From: Adiantum capillus-veneris
Taxonomy: Eukaryota; Streptophyta; Polypodiopsida; Polypodiales; Pteridaceae
Assembly: GCA_014529385.2 (NCBI GenBank)
Contig: CM043963.1
Coordinates: forward strand, 63,418,469 to 63,482,468
Direction of reading: 5' to 3'
Length of the DNA stretch: 64,000 nucleotides
The notes under the pieces were generated by a model, which was given only the letters and a program-made list of their open reading frames with translations, did no database searches and was not told the origin of the DNA. A program made the translations under genes and the position numbers. This document shows, piece by piece, positions 39,312-50,417 of this stretch. Position 1 is the stretch's first letter, and each line of letters opens with the position of its first letter.

Positions 39312-39772
39312 CTGCAGTGAAGAAAGAGTTAAAATTTAGGTCTTCAAAGTTATATCAAGAAGAAAACTTCATAGTGCATACAATGGTGTAGAAAGAAATA
39401 GGCAGGGAATGCTTTTCAGCAAACGTAGAGAGAGACAAGGGCTTCCGATATATATTCTTGCCTTCCTTTAAGATTTATAGACAATATGCTTTGTGCATAC
39501 AGATTAAAACAACCACTGATATCTAAGCCATGGCACATCCCAGATTATTATAACTAATGGGGAGCCTAGTAATTTGAGCAAATAATGAAAAGTTAGATGT
39601 CCTCTGTCCAGATGCTCTTCATTTCAGATCTAGATATTTTGCTTATTCTTGCATAGGCCCTTGTTCCTAGGTTGTGGGGTTACCGCTATTCTGTCAGGCT
39701 GGAAATTGTTCTCTTAGGGCTATCCATAATATTTATGACCCCAATACACTTCTTCACATTCCATACAACGAA
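39312..39772. other. Intron or truncated 5' side of the host gene
   Basis: Sequence upstream of the first visible exon of the minus-strand gene. No further exon with a compatible phase was found. The gypsy LTR starts at 39,773. Confidence 0.45.
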
Positions 39773-40242
39773 TGTAACAGACTTGGACACTCCAAGTCGG
39801 GAATCTACCACAGCACACTTGCGAAAACTGAAAGAACTGAACAAAACTAAGAGAGAGACAACACGGCACGGCGAAGTTCCGCACTTAGAGAGATTGGCCC
39901 CAAAGACTGGCACCCCTTTCGGTATTTCTTTATTATTAATGTTGGGGACTCCCAAAAGCAGCCAACGTAATTTCCAAAACTCCACACAGCCTGCCACGTC
40001 AGCATAGTGTGCAATTTACGAAAAAAACGTACAATCCTGACACGTCACCATCCAGCACATTTTTCGGGGGTCTATACAGCCTGCTACGTCAGTAGCCAGC
40101 ACTAGGGTTTTTTATTTTATTTCTTTTTTTTATGTTCCCTGGTCCCCACCGGACGGGACTCCATAAGTTGGAATAACTTATAAGATCATTTTATCTGCCA
40201 GGGATTGTCCGGGTGGTCATGCCACATCACCACTTAGTGACA
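39773..40242 (-). repeat. Element B 3' LTR
   Basis: On the coding strand it begins TGTCACTAAGTGGTGATGTG and ends AGTCTGTTACA. It is preceded by the purine run aagaggggggta, the polypurine tract. It shares with the other LTRs of this family the block gaaataccgaaaggggtgcc. Confidence 0.9.
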
Positions 40243-40790
40243 TACCCCCCTCTTTAAAGAATTGTAATCGCCCTCGATTACGCCTGCAAAAATTAGACAC
40301 GCGCCACAAACAAGTTTAGTAGACACTAGCTCTAAGTACCGACGACCTAGACAACACAAATCCAACACACGATAGTCACTGAACATCTACATCACATTCA
40401 AATCAAATCACAAAATCTATTGACATCTAGGACCATGATCTCTCGGCGACGTGTTTAGCAATCGCATCTAGATCCACACCGGCCCTCACTGATGTCGGAT
40501 TGATTAATTCTTATTGCTATCATGTCCATAGAATCTCAAGACCGAAATGATGCAGTCATTTCATCTTTCAAACCTACACTCAAACACAATCACATGAGAG
40601 AGCACACATAAATCAGATTCATGTCACGAATTCCCAATTCGAAGTACTTCTTTCATAAAGTCATCCAACAAAATACTGTAAACCCATCAGTATCCCTGAA
40701 ATCCAAAGAAAAATCAGTGACTTTATTTCATCTGGGGAAGCTGTGACAAAGGAGCGGAGTGACAAAGTCCCATCTGCACCAGATTCAACC
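40243..40790 (-). other. Element B 3' untranslated region
   Basis: Noncoding, but clearly homologous to 50,934-51,476 of element A (shared gattacaattctt and agaaatgaaatgactgcat-like blocks), so it is a conserved part of the family. Confidence 0.7.
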
Positions 40791-41400
40791 TTGCTAATGC
40801 ACGGGATCTCTCGGAATAGTCGAAGCTAGACCGAAAACCTCAAGGTAAAGTTCCAATATCTGAGGAGTATTTGCTAGGTCCTTCTCCTCCATCCACTTCC
40901 CATCCATTGTCGGATAGTTCTTGACTAAGAACCGCCGTTCACTTTACCTTTCTCTTCCCTTTCCTACTCAACCAGTATCCGTTCCAAAACGAGAATCTTC
41001 TCGCTCTCTTCCACTTCAAGTTGCTCCTCAAGCTTCCTATCAATTGGCACGTCACCGTTAAAAGGTTTCAATAGACTCGCATAAAAAGCATTGTGAATCT
41101 TCTAAGTATCTAGTAACTTCGGTCTGAAGGATACATCATTTATATTTTTTTGAATCTGGAAAGGGCCATAGTACCGCATTCTTAGCTTTGGAAAAAACCG
41201 TTCCTTTCCCTTTCGTTTCCACAGGTATGTCTTCTCAAACCGTAAGAGCACCCAATCGTCTTCCTTCAATTGCAAGTCCCATCAATTCTTGTCAGCTGCC
41301 TTCTTCTGCCATGTTTGAGACTTCTCAAGAACCTCGTGCACCTTAGCAAAAGCTGTATCCAGATCTAGACCATACGAATCTACTCAAAAAAATTCTTATC
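40791..41400 (-). pseudogene. Element B integrase C-terminus and chromodomain
   Basis: The minus-strand frame reads QLKEDDWVLLRFEKTYLW, MRYYGPFQIQKNINDVSF and, after stops, FLVKNYPTMDGKWMEEKDLA, parallel to the intact 51,477-52,376 frame of element A. Stops occur after AADKN and LLDT. The chromodomain part would guide integration to chromatin. Confidence 0.85.
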
Positions 41401-42290
41401 CTTGGTCAGGGGAATTCTCTAATCTACCGATTTATTCCCTTTGCGTTTCTTTCCTTGTGCCTTGGGAGCTATGGGTAGCTTCGGTAGCTTCCCCTGTCCA
41501 TTGGCACGTCAGTCTCAATCATTCACTCTGAGACGCACTATCCTCTAATCCCCTTTCTTCTTTGAAATCCTGTGATGAGCTGTTATCCGGCTCCCCTAAT
41601 TCATTCACTCCACTGGCATACTCGTGCCGTGTTGAGATGGATACTATCCTATCCATAGGATAAGTCAATGAGCCGGCATGCATTCCAAGTCGTTGCTTAG
41701 CATGTTCCATAAGTCTCTGAATAGAGTTAGATTTTTGGTTTAAACAATAGTCTCGAATCTCTTTTAGCAAACCACGACAAAACCGCTCAACCTAGTCTCT
41801 CAAAGTAATCTTCCAAAACGCAGACACTCGCAAATAAGTATCCCAAAACCACTGGCAATAGTCATCCAATGTATTTTTCTCAGTCATTTTCAAGTGATGC
41901 CAAGCCGTGATGACATCTCGTGCATATTCATATGATATCCAAGTTGACGTGAAAATTATCTTGAACTTTAACCATGTCGCAGGTGCTTCTCTGCATAACA
42001 ACAGAGTAGACCACCATGTCTATGCAATCCCTTTCAAGTAAGATGCCACCCTTTGCACCCTGGAGTGTTTTGTGAACCGTCCTCCAGAGAAGGCGACCTC
42101 AAGCTGTTGTACAAACTCAAGGGCTCGATGGGTGTCTTGGTAGCCTGAAAACGTCTCAAACCTGACGATCTGACTCCCTTCCTTGAACTCCTTGGTTTTC
42201 TTGTTGATCTAGTCATTGTCAAAAGAGGACGAACTCTCCTCTTCTAAATTGCTAGATGGTCTTCTATGCCTTCTAGACTTTTTCAAAAAA
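41401..42290 (-). pseudogene. Gag fragment lodged within integrase
   Basis: The minus-strand frames give KEFKEGSQIVRFETFSGYQD, TWWSTLLLCREAPATWLKFK, DVITAWHHLKMTEKNTLDDY and QRLMEHAKQRLGMHAGSLTY, matching the Gag of element B at 48.3-49.1 kb. It sits exactly between integrase residues STKDKI and the following segment seen uninterrupted in element A. No LTR or clear target duplication borders it, so a recombination product is as likely as an insertion. Confidence 0.8.
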
Positions 42291-43435
42291 GAATCTTGTC
42301 TTTGGTGCTTAGATATTGAGGAGCCTTCCTAGCACCCTCGATTACTTCAAATGGCACCTTCCCCGTATGTTGTTGTAGGTAAACACCACCAAGGGTAAAG
42401 TAAGTCTTCTGATCCGAAATATTAGACTTCAACAGATCCAAAATCACCTAATTGGCTATCTCAAATTGCCCATCTATTTGCGGGTGGAACGAGAACGAGA
42501 ACTGCAACTGTGTGCCAATGTTCACCCAGATTGCCCTCCAAAACAAACTAGTAAACTGGGGATCTTTGTCCGAAACAATAAACGCAGGCATGCCATGTAA
42601 TCGGAAAATCTGTGAGACAAACAGTTTTGCCACCAAAGATCAGTCTTAGCTTGTCTTCTTTACCGGAATGAAGTGGGCCTGTTTACTCAATCTATAACTG
42701 ACTGCCCAAATGCCATCATGAACACTTTGAGTCTTGGGAAGATCAAAAATAGAATCCATGACAATGCTTTCCTAGGGGCGGGAGGGTACGGGTGAAGGCT
42801 GTAGAAATCTTGATGCCTTATGCCTGTCAAACTTGACCTTTTGACAAATGTCAACAAACTCGTCCACATCGTTTTCTTTTTTTGGGCCTCAATCAGTAAA
42901 AGTAACGCTCAACACTCTTCAAGGTGGTATCCATGCCGCCGTGGCCGAAAAAAGGTAGACATTGGCACTCTGTCAAAACCTTTTGCTTGAGAGGCTGTGT
43001 AACACACAACATCGTTTTCCGTATCAAATAGCCGTCCCGTATGGAATAGCTTGCAACTGTCTCTCCACAGTGAAATATATTTTCAAAATCAAGATCTATG
43101 GCGTACTGATCTACCATATCCTCGAAGCTTTGATGATGTATCGTAGAAATAGCCATAACCAAGAGCTTTCTAGACAACGCATCTACCCCTTCTACGACAA
43201 GAAGTAGGGTAAACTTTGATGGTCTAGCTCCGAGTAGAGAATGTCGCCACTGAATAAGAGCATGGATAGCTGCCAAAAGCTCTCGATCATAAATCTGTGC
43301 AACCAACTCAGGACTTTAAAACATCCTGCTCTCGTAAGCAATGACATGGCCTTCTTGCATCAAAACTGCTCCCAGACTACGACCACATGCATCACAGTAA
43401 ACTTAGAATGGCTTTTGCAAGTCTGGCAAGGCCAA
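42291..43435 (-). pseudogene. Element B RNase H and integrase core
   Basis: RNase H pieces (LPDLQKPFKVYCDACG homologue, VAQIYDRELLAAIHALIQWR) lie at 43,440-43,230, with an internal deletion before GVDALSRK. The integrase zinc region FFGHGGMDTTLKSVERYFY follows at about 42,890-42,960. The core LHGMPAFIVSDKDPQFTSLF and FHPQIDGQFEIAN lie at 42,448-42,610 (D and E positions visible). Frameshifts separate these pieces. Confidence 0.88.
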
Positions 43436-43775
43436 TGTCACAAACGGGAGCGCATAACTATATAAAATATACTCGGATAAACAGACTTTATCACTTAGTA
43501 CTAAAGCCAAAGGATATAGATAGAAAGAGATATAGAGAGAGAGAGATAGAGAGTGAGAAGATCGACACAGTACTGGGGACCAAAAGATGGGCTGGTCCCC
43601 CCCCGTAATAGTATCTTTATTACTGAGGAGAAGTCTATACAAGCACTTGAACCGAACGTATTACCACATTCGTTCTAGAATAAGACTTGATGGTTCCCGG
43701 AAGCCTCGGCTTCCGATTCCTAGGGCAAAACCCTATTCCAAGGAACTTCCGTTCCTTATTCCAAATCCTTGAGAA
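43436..43775 (-). repeat. Inverted LTR segment
   Basis: It begins tgtcacaaacgggagcgcat and ends ccttgagaaccaag, the reverse complement of 45,378-45,719 with few differences. It includes a GA/TA-rich tract and an eight-C run. Confidence 0.9.
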
Positions 43776-44660
43776 CCAAGATTCTCGCCTCTGGATCACA
43801 CCTTCCAGACTCAGGGCATGGCATCCTTGCAACTCTTTTCCGACTCTGTTTTCAGAGCCTGTTCCTGCAGAATAACTCCGCTTTCTTGGACACGAAGTCC
43901 TTTCCTTGGGAATTTCAACTTTCGGATCACATCTCGAGAGTCTACCTCTCTTCAATCCTTGGATCTGCTTCCCAAACTTGGGTACGAAACCCTTGGGCTG
44001 ATCTAGCTCTAGTTTCTCAGAGCGCTTTCTCCTGCAAAGGCTCATGCCTTCCTCTGCTCCTACTCCCTCACGAAGAGGAAGTACACCTGCAATCAACTAC
44101 TCAGAGATCATAACATGAAAATCGTTACCTTCAAAGTCTCGACGCTCGAAACGCAACTCGATTCTCGAAAAAGCAATTCCTCGGAAGAGATCTCTGCATA
44201 GAAAATCCTCTCTTCCAATCCTACACACAAAAGAGGTGTGTTCTCGGGTTCCTTCTCGTAAATTAGCCCTGTCTACGACGTTTATGGACTGAAAACAGAG
44301 AAAAACAGCAACTTGTCACGATGGAAACATGCTCCGTAGGCACTTCTTCGCGAGGGAACTCGTGCACTGGGTCTTGACGACATCTGGTACACTTGGGGCA
44401 ACTGTGGGCATCACCGGCAACGTCTTCTTTACGGCTGAAATCTGCAGTAGCATCTCCTCCTTGCCAAAAATGGTCCTCTCCTTGAGTGAGGGCATGTGAT
44501 ACTTTTATAGCTCCTAGCCACAAGCACGAATAGCTGCTCGCGTAGAGGTCGCGGCCGTTTTTTTTTTTTTTTTTCAAAAAAAAAAATGTCATTTTTTTTT
44601 TTGTTCTGCCAGAAAAAGAGAGAGAAAACACTGGCTGATCTGTTGCCTTATTTATCAGAT

Positions 44661-45719
44661 GGATGCCCACTTATTAAATAGGCGGCCGGCGTATTTTAAA
44701 AATAGTCTGAACCTACCCAAAAACTCAATAAAACCTTATAAGTTAAAAACAATGCTTTCACGGCACTTCCCAGGCATCCCTGGATGCAATCACACGCACA
44801 ATTGCAATGCAAACATAAACTTCCTCGCGGGAAAGCATTTGCTTTCCCAAAAAGCAATCCGCTTTCTCAGAAAGCATCTGTTTTTTCCTCAAAGTTTCCT
44901 CTGAACCCATCTTCATTCAAGTGCTTGTTTTTCCTTGTGCACAATTCTAACACAGTTCGGAATTTCCTCCAGACTATGGATATTCCCTTTTCGATGCACC
45001 CGTCACCCACCTTGTGACGCATCAGGAATACCCATCACCTAGTCCTTTCCTACCGAACTTACGGTACAATCTCCTTCACGATGCTCTATGTCACCCATCC
45101 TATGACGCATCAGAGATGTCCGTTCCCGGATGGTCGGATACTTCTTTCCGATGCTCCCTGTCACCCATCCGATATGACGCATCAGAAGTACTCGTTCTTG
45201 GTGGCCTTACAGATATTCCCGTTCTCAGTGCTCCCGTCATTACTTTGAATGACGCACTAGGAATACTCTGTACTCGGATGTCTCCAGTGAGAAAAGCCCT
45301 CTCACTTAATATTCCAATAATTCATTTAGAATTATTTTTCCTTGGTGTTCCAAGCGAGAAAACCCTCTCACTTAACCTTGGTTCTCAAGGATTTGGAATA
45401 AGGAACGGAAGTTCCTTGGAATAGGGTTTTGCCCTAGGAATCGGAAGCCGAGGCTTCCGGGAACCATCAAGTCTTATTCTAGAAGGAACGTGGTAATACG
45501 TTCGGTTCAAGTGCTTGTATAGACTTCTCCTCAGTAATAAAGATACTATTACGGGGGGGACCAGCCCATCTTCTAGTCCCCAGTACTGTGTCGATCTTCT
45601 CACTCTCTATCTCTCTCTCTATCTATTTCTCTCTATATCCTTTGGCTTCAGTACTAAGTGATAAAGTCTATTTATCCGAATGTATTTTATATTGTTATGC
45701 GCTCCCGTTTGTGACAGTG
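44661..45719 (+). repeat. Plus-oriented LTR of the short element
   Basis: It ends GCGCTCCCGTTTGTGACA, directly followed by primer site TGGTATCAGAGC at 45,720-45,731. The start is uncertain. The U3-like half carries four TGACGCA(T/C) motifs (separate entry), and the natural inverted motif aataattc..gaattatt lies at about 45,327-45,350. Confidence 0.65.
45015..45260 (+). promoter_or_regulatory. Repeated TGACGCATCAG motif in LTR U3
   Basis: TGACGCATCAG occurs at 45,015, 45,103 and 45,175, with a variant TGACGCACTAG at 45,250, each within a repeated block beginning near gtcaccca. TGACG is the core of plant as-1/TGA bZIP sites. A role as an enhancer is inferred only. Confidence 0.5.
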
Positions 45720-45731
45720 GTATCAGAGCGC
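45720..45731 (+). promoter_or_regulatory. Primer binding site of the short element (tRNA-iMet)
   Basis: TGGTATCAGAGC follows the LTR end TGTGACA by one base. In the other internal copy the corresponding site is partly lost (tttctcagagc at about 44,010). Confidence 0.85.
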
Positions 45732-46362
45732 TTTCTCCTGCAGAGGCTCATGCCTTCCTCTGCTCCTACTCCCTCACGAAGAGGAAGTACACCTGCAATC
45801 AAATACTCAGAGATCATAACATGAAAATCGTTACCTTCAAAGTCTCGACGCTCGAAATGCAACTCGGTTCTCGAAAAAGCAATTTCCCGGAAGAGATCTC
45901 TGCATAGAAAATCCTCTCTTCCAATCCTACACACAAAAGAGGTGTGTTCTCGGGTTCCTTCTCGTAAATCAGCCCCGTCTACGACGTTTATGGGCTGAAA
46001 ACAGAGAAAAACAGCAGCCTGTCGCGATGAAAACACGCTCCGTAGGCACTTCTTCGCGAGGGAACTCGCGCACTGGGTCTGGACGACATCTGGTACACTT
46101 GGGGCAGCCATGGGCATCACCGGCAACGTCTTCTTTACGGCTGAAATCTGCAGCAGCATCTCCTCCTTGCAAACATTGGTCTTGCTTCTGAGTGAAGGCA
46201 TGTGATACTTTTATAGCCCCTAGCCACAAGCACAAATATCTACTCGCGTAGAGATCGCGGCCGGGTTTTTTTTTTTTTTTATATAATTTTTTTTTCATTT
46301 CTTTTTTTCACCGTTCTGCCAGAAAAAGAGAGAGAAAATGCTCGCTGATCTGTTGCCTTATT
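45732..46362 (+). repeat. Internal region copy 2 (direct repeat of ~44,015-44,660)
   Basis: About 640 bp, nearly identical to the other copy, with a poly-T/poly-A-rich block near the end. The only sense frame starting at an ATG near the primer site is 28 codons (MKIVTFKVSTLEMQLG...). A 168-codon antisense frame has no similarity I recognise. Confidence 0.8.
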
Positions 46363-46365
46363 TAA

Positions 46366-46446
46366 TGTTGCTAAATTGGCTTTATCTTACAGAAAAATAA
46401 TTCTAAATGAATTATTTTTCTGTAAGATAAAGCCAATTTAGCAACA
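46366..46446. repeat. Perfect palindrome, 38-bp arms, 5-nt loop
   Basis: Arms 46,366-46,403 and 46,409-46,446 are exact reverse complements around taaat. The outermost bases TGTTGC../..GCAACA form the right terminus of the nested element, next to the GCCAA duplication. Confidence 0.95.
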
Positions 46447-46451
46447 GCCAA

Positions 46452-47800
46452 CACTGGTCCAATTGTCAGCTTTTCCTTGAGAATCTGAAAGGCTGCAATC
46501 TCTGTCGGTCCCCAAGTAAAAGAAACGCCTTTCTGAGTCGACATATGCAAAGGAGAAGCTATGTCTCGAAATTTCCAAATGAACCGCGGATAATATGAGC
46601 ACAAGCCTAGAAAACGTCGAACCTCATGAACATTTTTCAAATCATGCCAATCACAGATGGTCTCTACTCTGGCCGGGTCCATCTTTACCTCTTCTGCTGA
46701 GATGATATGTCCCAGAAAGTGTATCTCTCGCAAGATCAACTCGCTCTTTTTCGCATTTACAACCAGTTTATGTTGACGCAATGTCTGGACAACTTGTAGC
46801 AGATGGTCTTTGTGCTCTACCTCACTCTTGAGAAGACGATGATGTCCTCAAAGAAAGTGCCCACAAATGATCGCTACTCTCTGAAAATCCTATCCATCAT
46901 GCGGTTGACATTCAAATGGCCAAATGGCATCACGAAATATTTATACAAACTCAAAAGTCGTCCTAAAAGTTGTCTTGTAGACGCCTCTAGGAGCAATTCT
47001 GATCTAATGATAACCACTCTTCACATCAATTCGGCTAAAGCAAGTAGAACCCTGAAGTCTGTCAAGTTTATCATCGATCCTTGGAATGGGGAATCTGTTC
47101 TGGTTCATTATTTCTTCATTTTGGGCTCGGCTAACTCTGTAAGGTGGCCGGTTTGGTGGTGTTCTACCGACAATCGAATCGATCGTTATGATCTTTCGCA
47201 CGTGCAAGAGGTAACTGTCCTGGTAAGCCTTCAAGGAAGCAGTGAGCCTAAGCTTGCAGAAATTCTTGTTGTTCCTTGTGAAGGTCAAACATATTTGACC
47301 TTTGATCATCATTCAGTTCTTTCAAGAAGATCGAATAAACAAAAAGACTAGATTTCATCACGTGGGACGGACTCACCTTTCAATTTCACATCAAGTACAA
47401 TCTCTTTGCCCTTCTCATTTTTCAAGATGGCCTTCCTTGCCCTATAATTGACCACGGCGTTGTTCTTGTGGAGCCAAGGGATTCCTAGGAGGACGTCACA
47501 CCCTTCCAAAGGCATGATGTAAAAGTCCCCGCGTCCTAAATACCCTTGATAATGCAAACGTAGTTTGCCAATGACAGGTGTAATGGCAACATCCCATCAG
47601 AGCGCCGCTAGAATAGCCTCAGCCGGTGGCCCCATTTCCTCGGGCGTAATTCCCAATCGAGCCGCCAATTTAATTGAAGTTGTCCTTGGCTCCTCCATCA
47701 AAGAAGATAAGGGCTTCCTCGGCTTGCACTTTGCCCCATGCCCCGCAAAGTTCGGTACTTTCGTTCATCTGATCGGGTCGGCGGTCCCCACAAAATCTGG
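46452..47800 (-). pseudogene. Element B protease and reverse transcriptase
   Basis: The protease part reads FYIMPLEGCDVLLGIPWLHK (47,348-47,557), preceded by LIFFDGGA at about 47,690. The RT start RTPPNRPPYRVSRAQ at about 47,150 jumps directly to NRFPIPRIDDKLDRLQG, an in-frame loss of about 45 residues that includes part of the fingers. The catalytic box reads TFFEDIIVFS (about 46,835-46,862), where the usual first Asp of YxDD is Glu. The RT thumb LGHIISAEEVKMDPARVETI follows, down to the nested insertion. Confidence 0.9.
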
Positions 47801-47881
47801 TACAGACTTGCTTTCGTCTTTCCTATTCTTCCGCGCTCAACTGCTGCTCTGTAACTATCTGTGCTTATCCTTTAGTGGTCC

Positions 47882-48287
47882 TGTAACAAACTTGGACACC
47901 CCAAGTTAAGATTCTACCACGACACAGCAGAGATTCACTTTAAAACAGTTCACAAAACACGACACGGCTCGGCACAGTTCCGTGCCAAGAGGTATTGGCC
48001 CCAAAGACTGGCACCCCTTTCGGTATTTCTTTTTATATTAATCTGTTTGCGAAGTACAAGGGAGTCCGCGTGAACTCACACTCAGACTCTGCGTCCAGAT
48101 GCTCTGAATAATGCGTTCTAAAAAGACTAATTTATTCTTACAAGGGATGCCCCAAGAGCAAAGCCCCAGAATCAGTTAAAAATAACTCAAAAGCATTATG
48201 CCCAAAAGCCTTTTACTCAAAAATCTGCCAGCCAAAAGCAGTCAACACAAATTACGGGCATCCGTACACTGCCACATCAGCATGACA
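47882..48287 (-). repeat. Extra LTR inside element B
   Basis: On the coding strand it runs from TGTCATGCTGATGTGGCAGT to AAGTTTGTTACA and contains the family block gaaataccgaaaggggtgcc. It separates the Gag zinc knuckle from the protease. No primer site or polypurine tract adjoins it. The flanking 5-mers (GGTCC and AGCGG) do not match, so it is either an old solo LTR or a recombination product. Confidence 0.8.
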
Positions 48288-49640
48288 AGCGGAAATTTTA
48301 GAAAAGAGACGTGTCCTTGTTCTCCGCAGTCAAAACACTTCCCCTCTTTGAGGTAGTCTGATCTCTGTTCCTCCGTCAATCGGGGTCGTGCATCCTTCTT
48401 TTTTTTGGAAACTTTCTTCTCCTTCTGTTATCATTTGTCGAATTCTGTCCGGTCCTTGATGTCCGGTCGAAACTTGATCAATGGGGTAAGTCAGGTTACC
48501 CGAACGCATAGCAAATCCTTGCTTAGCATGTCCCATCAATTGTTGTATGGACTCAGACTTCTACTCAAGGCAGTAATCGCGGATCTCTTAGGGAAGTCCA
48601 CAGCAAAACCGCTCCATTTGCTACTTAAAAGTGACCTTCTTAAAAGAAGAGGCAGGTATAAAAGCATCCCAAAATCTCTCACAATAAGCATCCAAAGTGT
48701 AAGGCTTGGTCATCCAAAGATAGTTCCAAGCAGTAATCACATCTCGTTTGTACTCCTCACTCAACCAAGAGGAAATAAAGAACCGTTTGAACTTTAACCA
48801 CTTGGTAGGGACTTCTTTCCTTAAGAGGAGAGTGGACCACCATGTTCGTGCATTTCCTTTAAAAAATGATGCTGCCCTCTTGATTTTGGAGTGCTCTGAG
48901 TAGCGTCCTCCAGAGAATGTTATGTCAAACTGTTGAATAAAGGTTAAAGCCTTTGGAGCATCTCGAAACCTTGAAAAAGATTCAAAATTTACTGCTTGTC
49001 CACCCTCGTTGAATTCCTTGGTCTTTTTGCCCTTGTCCTCGAGAAAATCGTATTGATTGGCTCTGTAAAAATGTTTCTTTTTTGAATAAAACATGTAGTC
49101 GTCGGAGCCCGAACTCTCAAAAGAGGATGAATCCTCGTCAAAACTGTCAGAAACATGTCAAGATCTGCGGTATGGTCTGCTCTTCTTTGCCTTCTTCTTG
49201 CTCTTCTTGCCAAATCTCTGGTTGTTTCTTCATTTCTTGCCTTTTCTATCCTCATCACTCGAATCGGAAGAGGAAGAGCTATCCGAACTGTCGGAAGAAG
49301 ATGAGGACGAACTGGACAGTCCTTCGAAGCGTACATGCTTCTTCTATTTTGTTGCACTTGCAAAAGAAGATTGACAGCCCAAATAACCGGGGTAGTCAGT
49401 CCCCTTGTTGCGTTTCTTCGATTGTTTCTTCGGCCCCAAAAGTTGGTTGACTCGTCTTTTGACAACGTCATCAAGTTCTTCTGCAGTAAACATCCTTGGG
49501 ATAGGATGTTTCTTGACGGCTGTTTTTATTGGTGTATCAATGGCTTTATGCCAATGCGTATGCACTTCGTCAATCAGGTGTCGGGTCAAAAGTTTTGCAT
49601 ATTGTGGATTCTTTGCAAACTAGAGCATTTGCTTTGCGCA
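48288..49640 (-). pseudogene. Element B Gag
   Basis: The order is an N-terminal region (TAEELDDVVKRRVNQLLG), a Ser/Lys/Arg-rich low-complexity segment (about 49,120-49,340), the motif KKHFYRANQYDFLEDK (about 49,030-49,080), and the retrotransposon capsid region QQFDITFSGGRYSEHSKIKR with TWWSTLLLRKEVPTKWLKFK. The zinc knuckle CFDCGEQGH at about 48,310-48,340 is cut before its last Cys by the extra LTR. Two frameshifts lie in the Ser-rich part. Confidence 0.88.
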
Positions 49641-49837
49641 ATCATCAACCTACTGCTGATGTTGCATCTCCATATACTTCGTAGGCCGAGGTGGCACGTA
49701 TTCTTGATCCACTGATCCATTCGAATTTTCTGTGCTGTTCCCGAAGAGGCAGGAGTCGTCGTCTGATTCTTGTCAAAATCCGTATGTGTCAGAGAAAAAG
49801 GGATCGGATTTTCCTATAGAAGAGAAATCGAGTGAGC

Positions 49838-49848
49838 TTCGATACCAT
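49838..49848 (-). promoter_or_regulatory. Element B primer binding site
   Basis: The minus strand reads TGGTATCGAAG one base from the LTR end (...TTTGTTACA). It differs from the standard TGGTATCAGAG only in the last positions. Confidence 0.8.
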
Positions 49849-50417
49849 TGTAACAAACTTGGACACCTTAAGTCGAGAATCTAGTGCAACACACGAGAGA
49901 GAATCACTTAAAAATACTTCACACTTCATTCGCAGTTCAATTGAGTCGACACGGCCCGGCATAGTTCCGTGCCCAGAGAGATTGGCCCCAAAGGACGCCC
50001 CTTTCGGTATTTCTTTAGTTATTAGTGCTTGAGCAAAGTATAGTTGCCCGTGGGTCCTCTCTGCTCACCGGCTTGTAAGCACAAGTAAGCCACAGAGAGG
50101 CCCACGGGACTTATTTAAGGGCCCTTGGCCATGGGAAAAGCAATACATGAAAAGCTTCCAAACTCAAAAGCACTTGGCTCCCTAAAAGCAGCCAGCACAT
50201 AATGTGGAATTCCGTACGGCTTGCCACAACAGCACAGCCAATGTGTTTTGGCAAAATCTGTATGGCCAACCACGTCCGCATTCCAACGCAACTACGTGAT
50301 TCCGTACAGCCAATCGCCAGCCCTTTTTTACTAGTGCTAGTGTCGCCAGGGCCCAATCGGCAAGTGCCCTATAAGTTGAAACAACTTATGGGCATGCCAC
50401 GTAATCAGTTTGTAACA
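49849..50417 (-). repeat. Element B 5' LTR
   Basis: On the coding strand it starts TGTTACAAACTGATTACGTG and ends GGTGTCCAAGTTTGTTACA. Its outer 7 bases TGTTACA are shared with the end of the adjoining element A LTR. Confidence 0.85.

Larger units (their letters stand above)
43436..46446 (-). mobile_element. Rearranged short non-autonomous LTR element nested in element B
   Basis: It is bounded by the 5-bp target duplication GCCAA at 43,431-43,435 and 46,447-46,451. The left end holds an inverted LTR piece (43,436-43,775). 45,378-45,719 is the same LTR piece in plus orientation, roughly 95% alike. Two direct copies of an internal region lie at about 44,012-44,660 and 45,722-46,362. The right end is a 38-bp-arm palindrome. 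No Gag or Pol homology is visible, so it resembles TRIM/LARD elements. The order cannot arise from one simple insertion, so recombination or template switching is implied. Confidence 0.75.
39773..50417 (-). mobile_element. Gypsy element B (chromodomain type), interrupted
   Basis: From right to left: 5' LTR (49,849-50,417), primer site, Gag (48.3-49.6 kb), an extra LTR, protease/RT (46.45-47.8 kb), a nested short element (43,436-46,446), RNase H/integrase (42.3-43.4 kb), a misplaced Gag piece, integrase end with chromodomain (40.8-41.4 kb), polypurine tract and 3' LTR (39,773-40,242). Joining across 43,435/46,452 restores the RNase H segment in the order seen in element A, which shows the two halves are one element. 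Many stops and deletions make it inactive. Confidence 0.85.

Noticed and set aside
45014-45424. 136-codon frame in the LTR of the short element
   Set aside because: It lies in LTR sequence composed of repeated TGACGCAT blocks and is probably chance.
45695-46201. 168-codon antisense frame in the short LTR element
   Set aside because: No recognisable domain, and it runs opposite to the primer-site-defined transcription direction. The partner copy at 44.0-44.7 kb does not keep the same frame.
47882-48287. A complete third gypsy element
   Set aside because: Only one LTR is present, and the flanking sequence on both sides is element B Gag and protease, so no separate interior exists.
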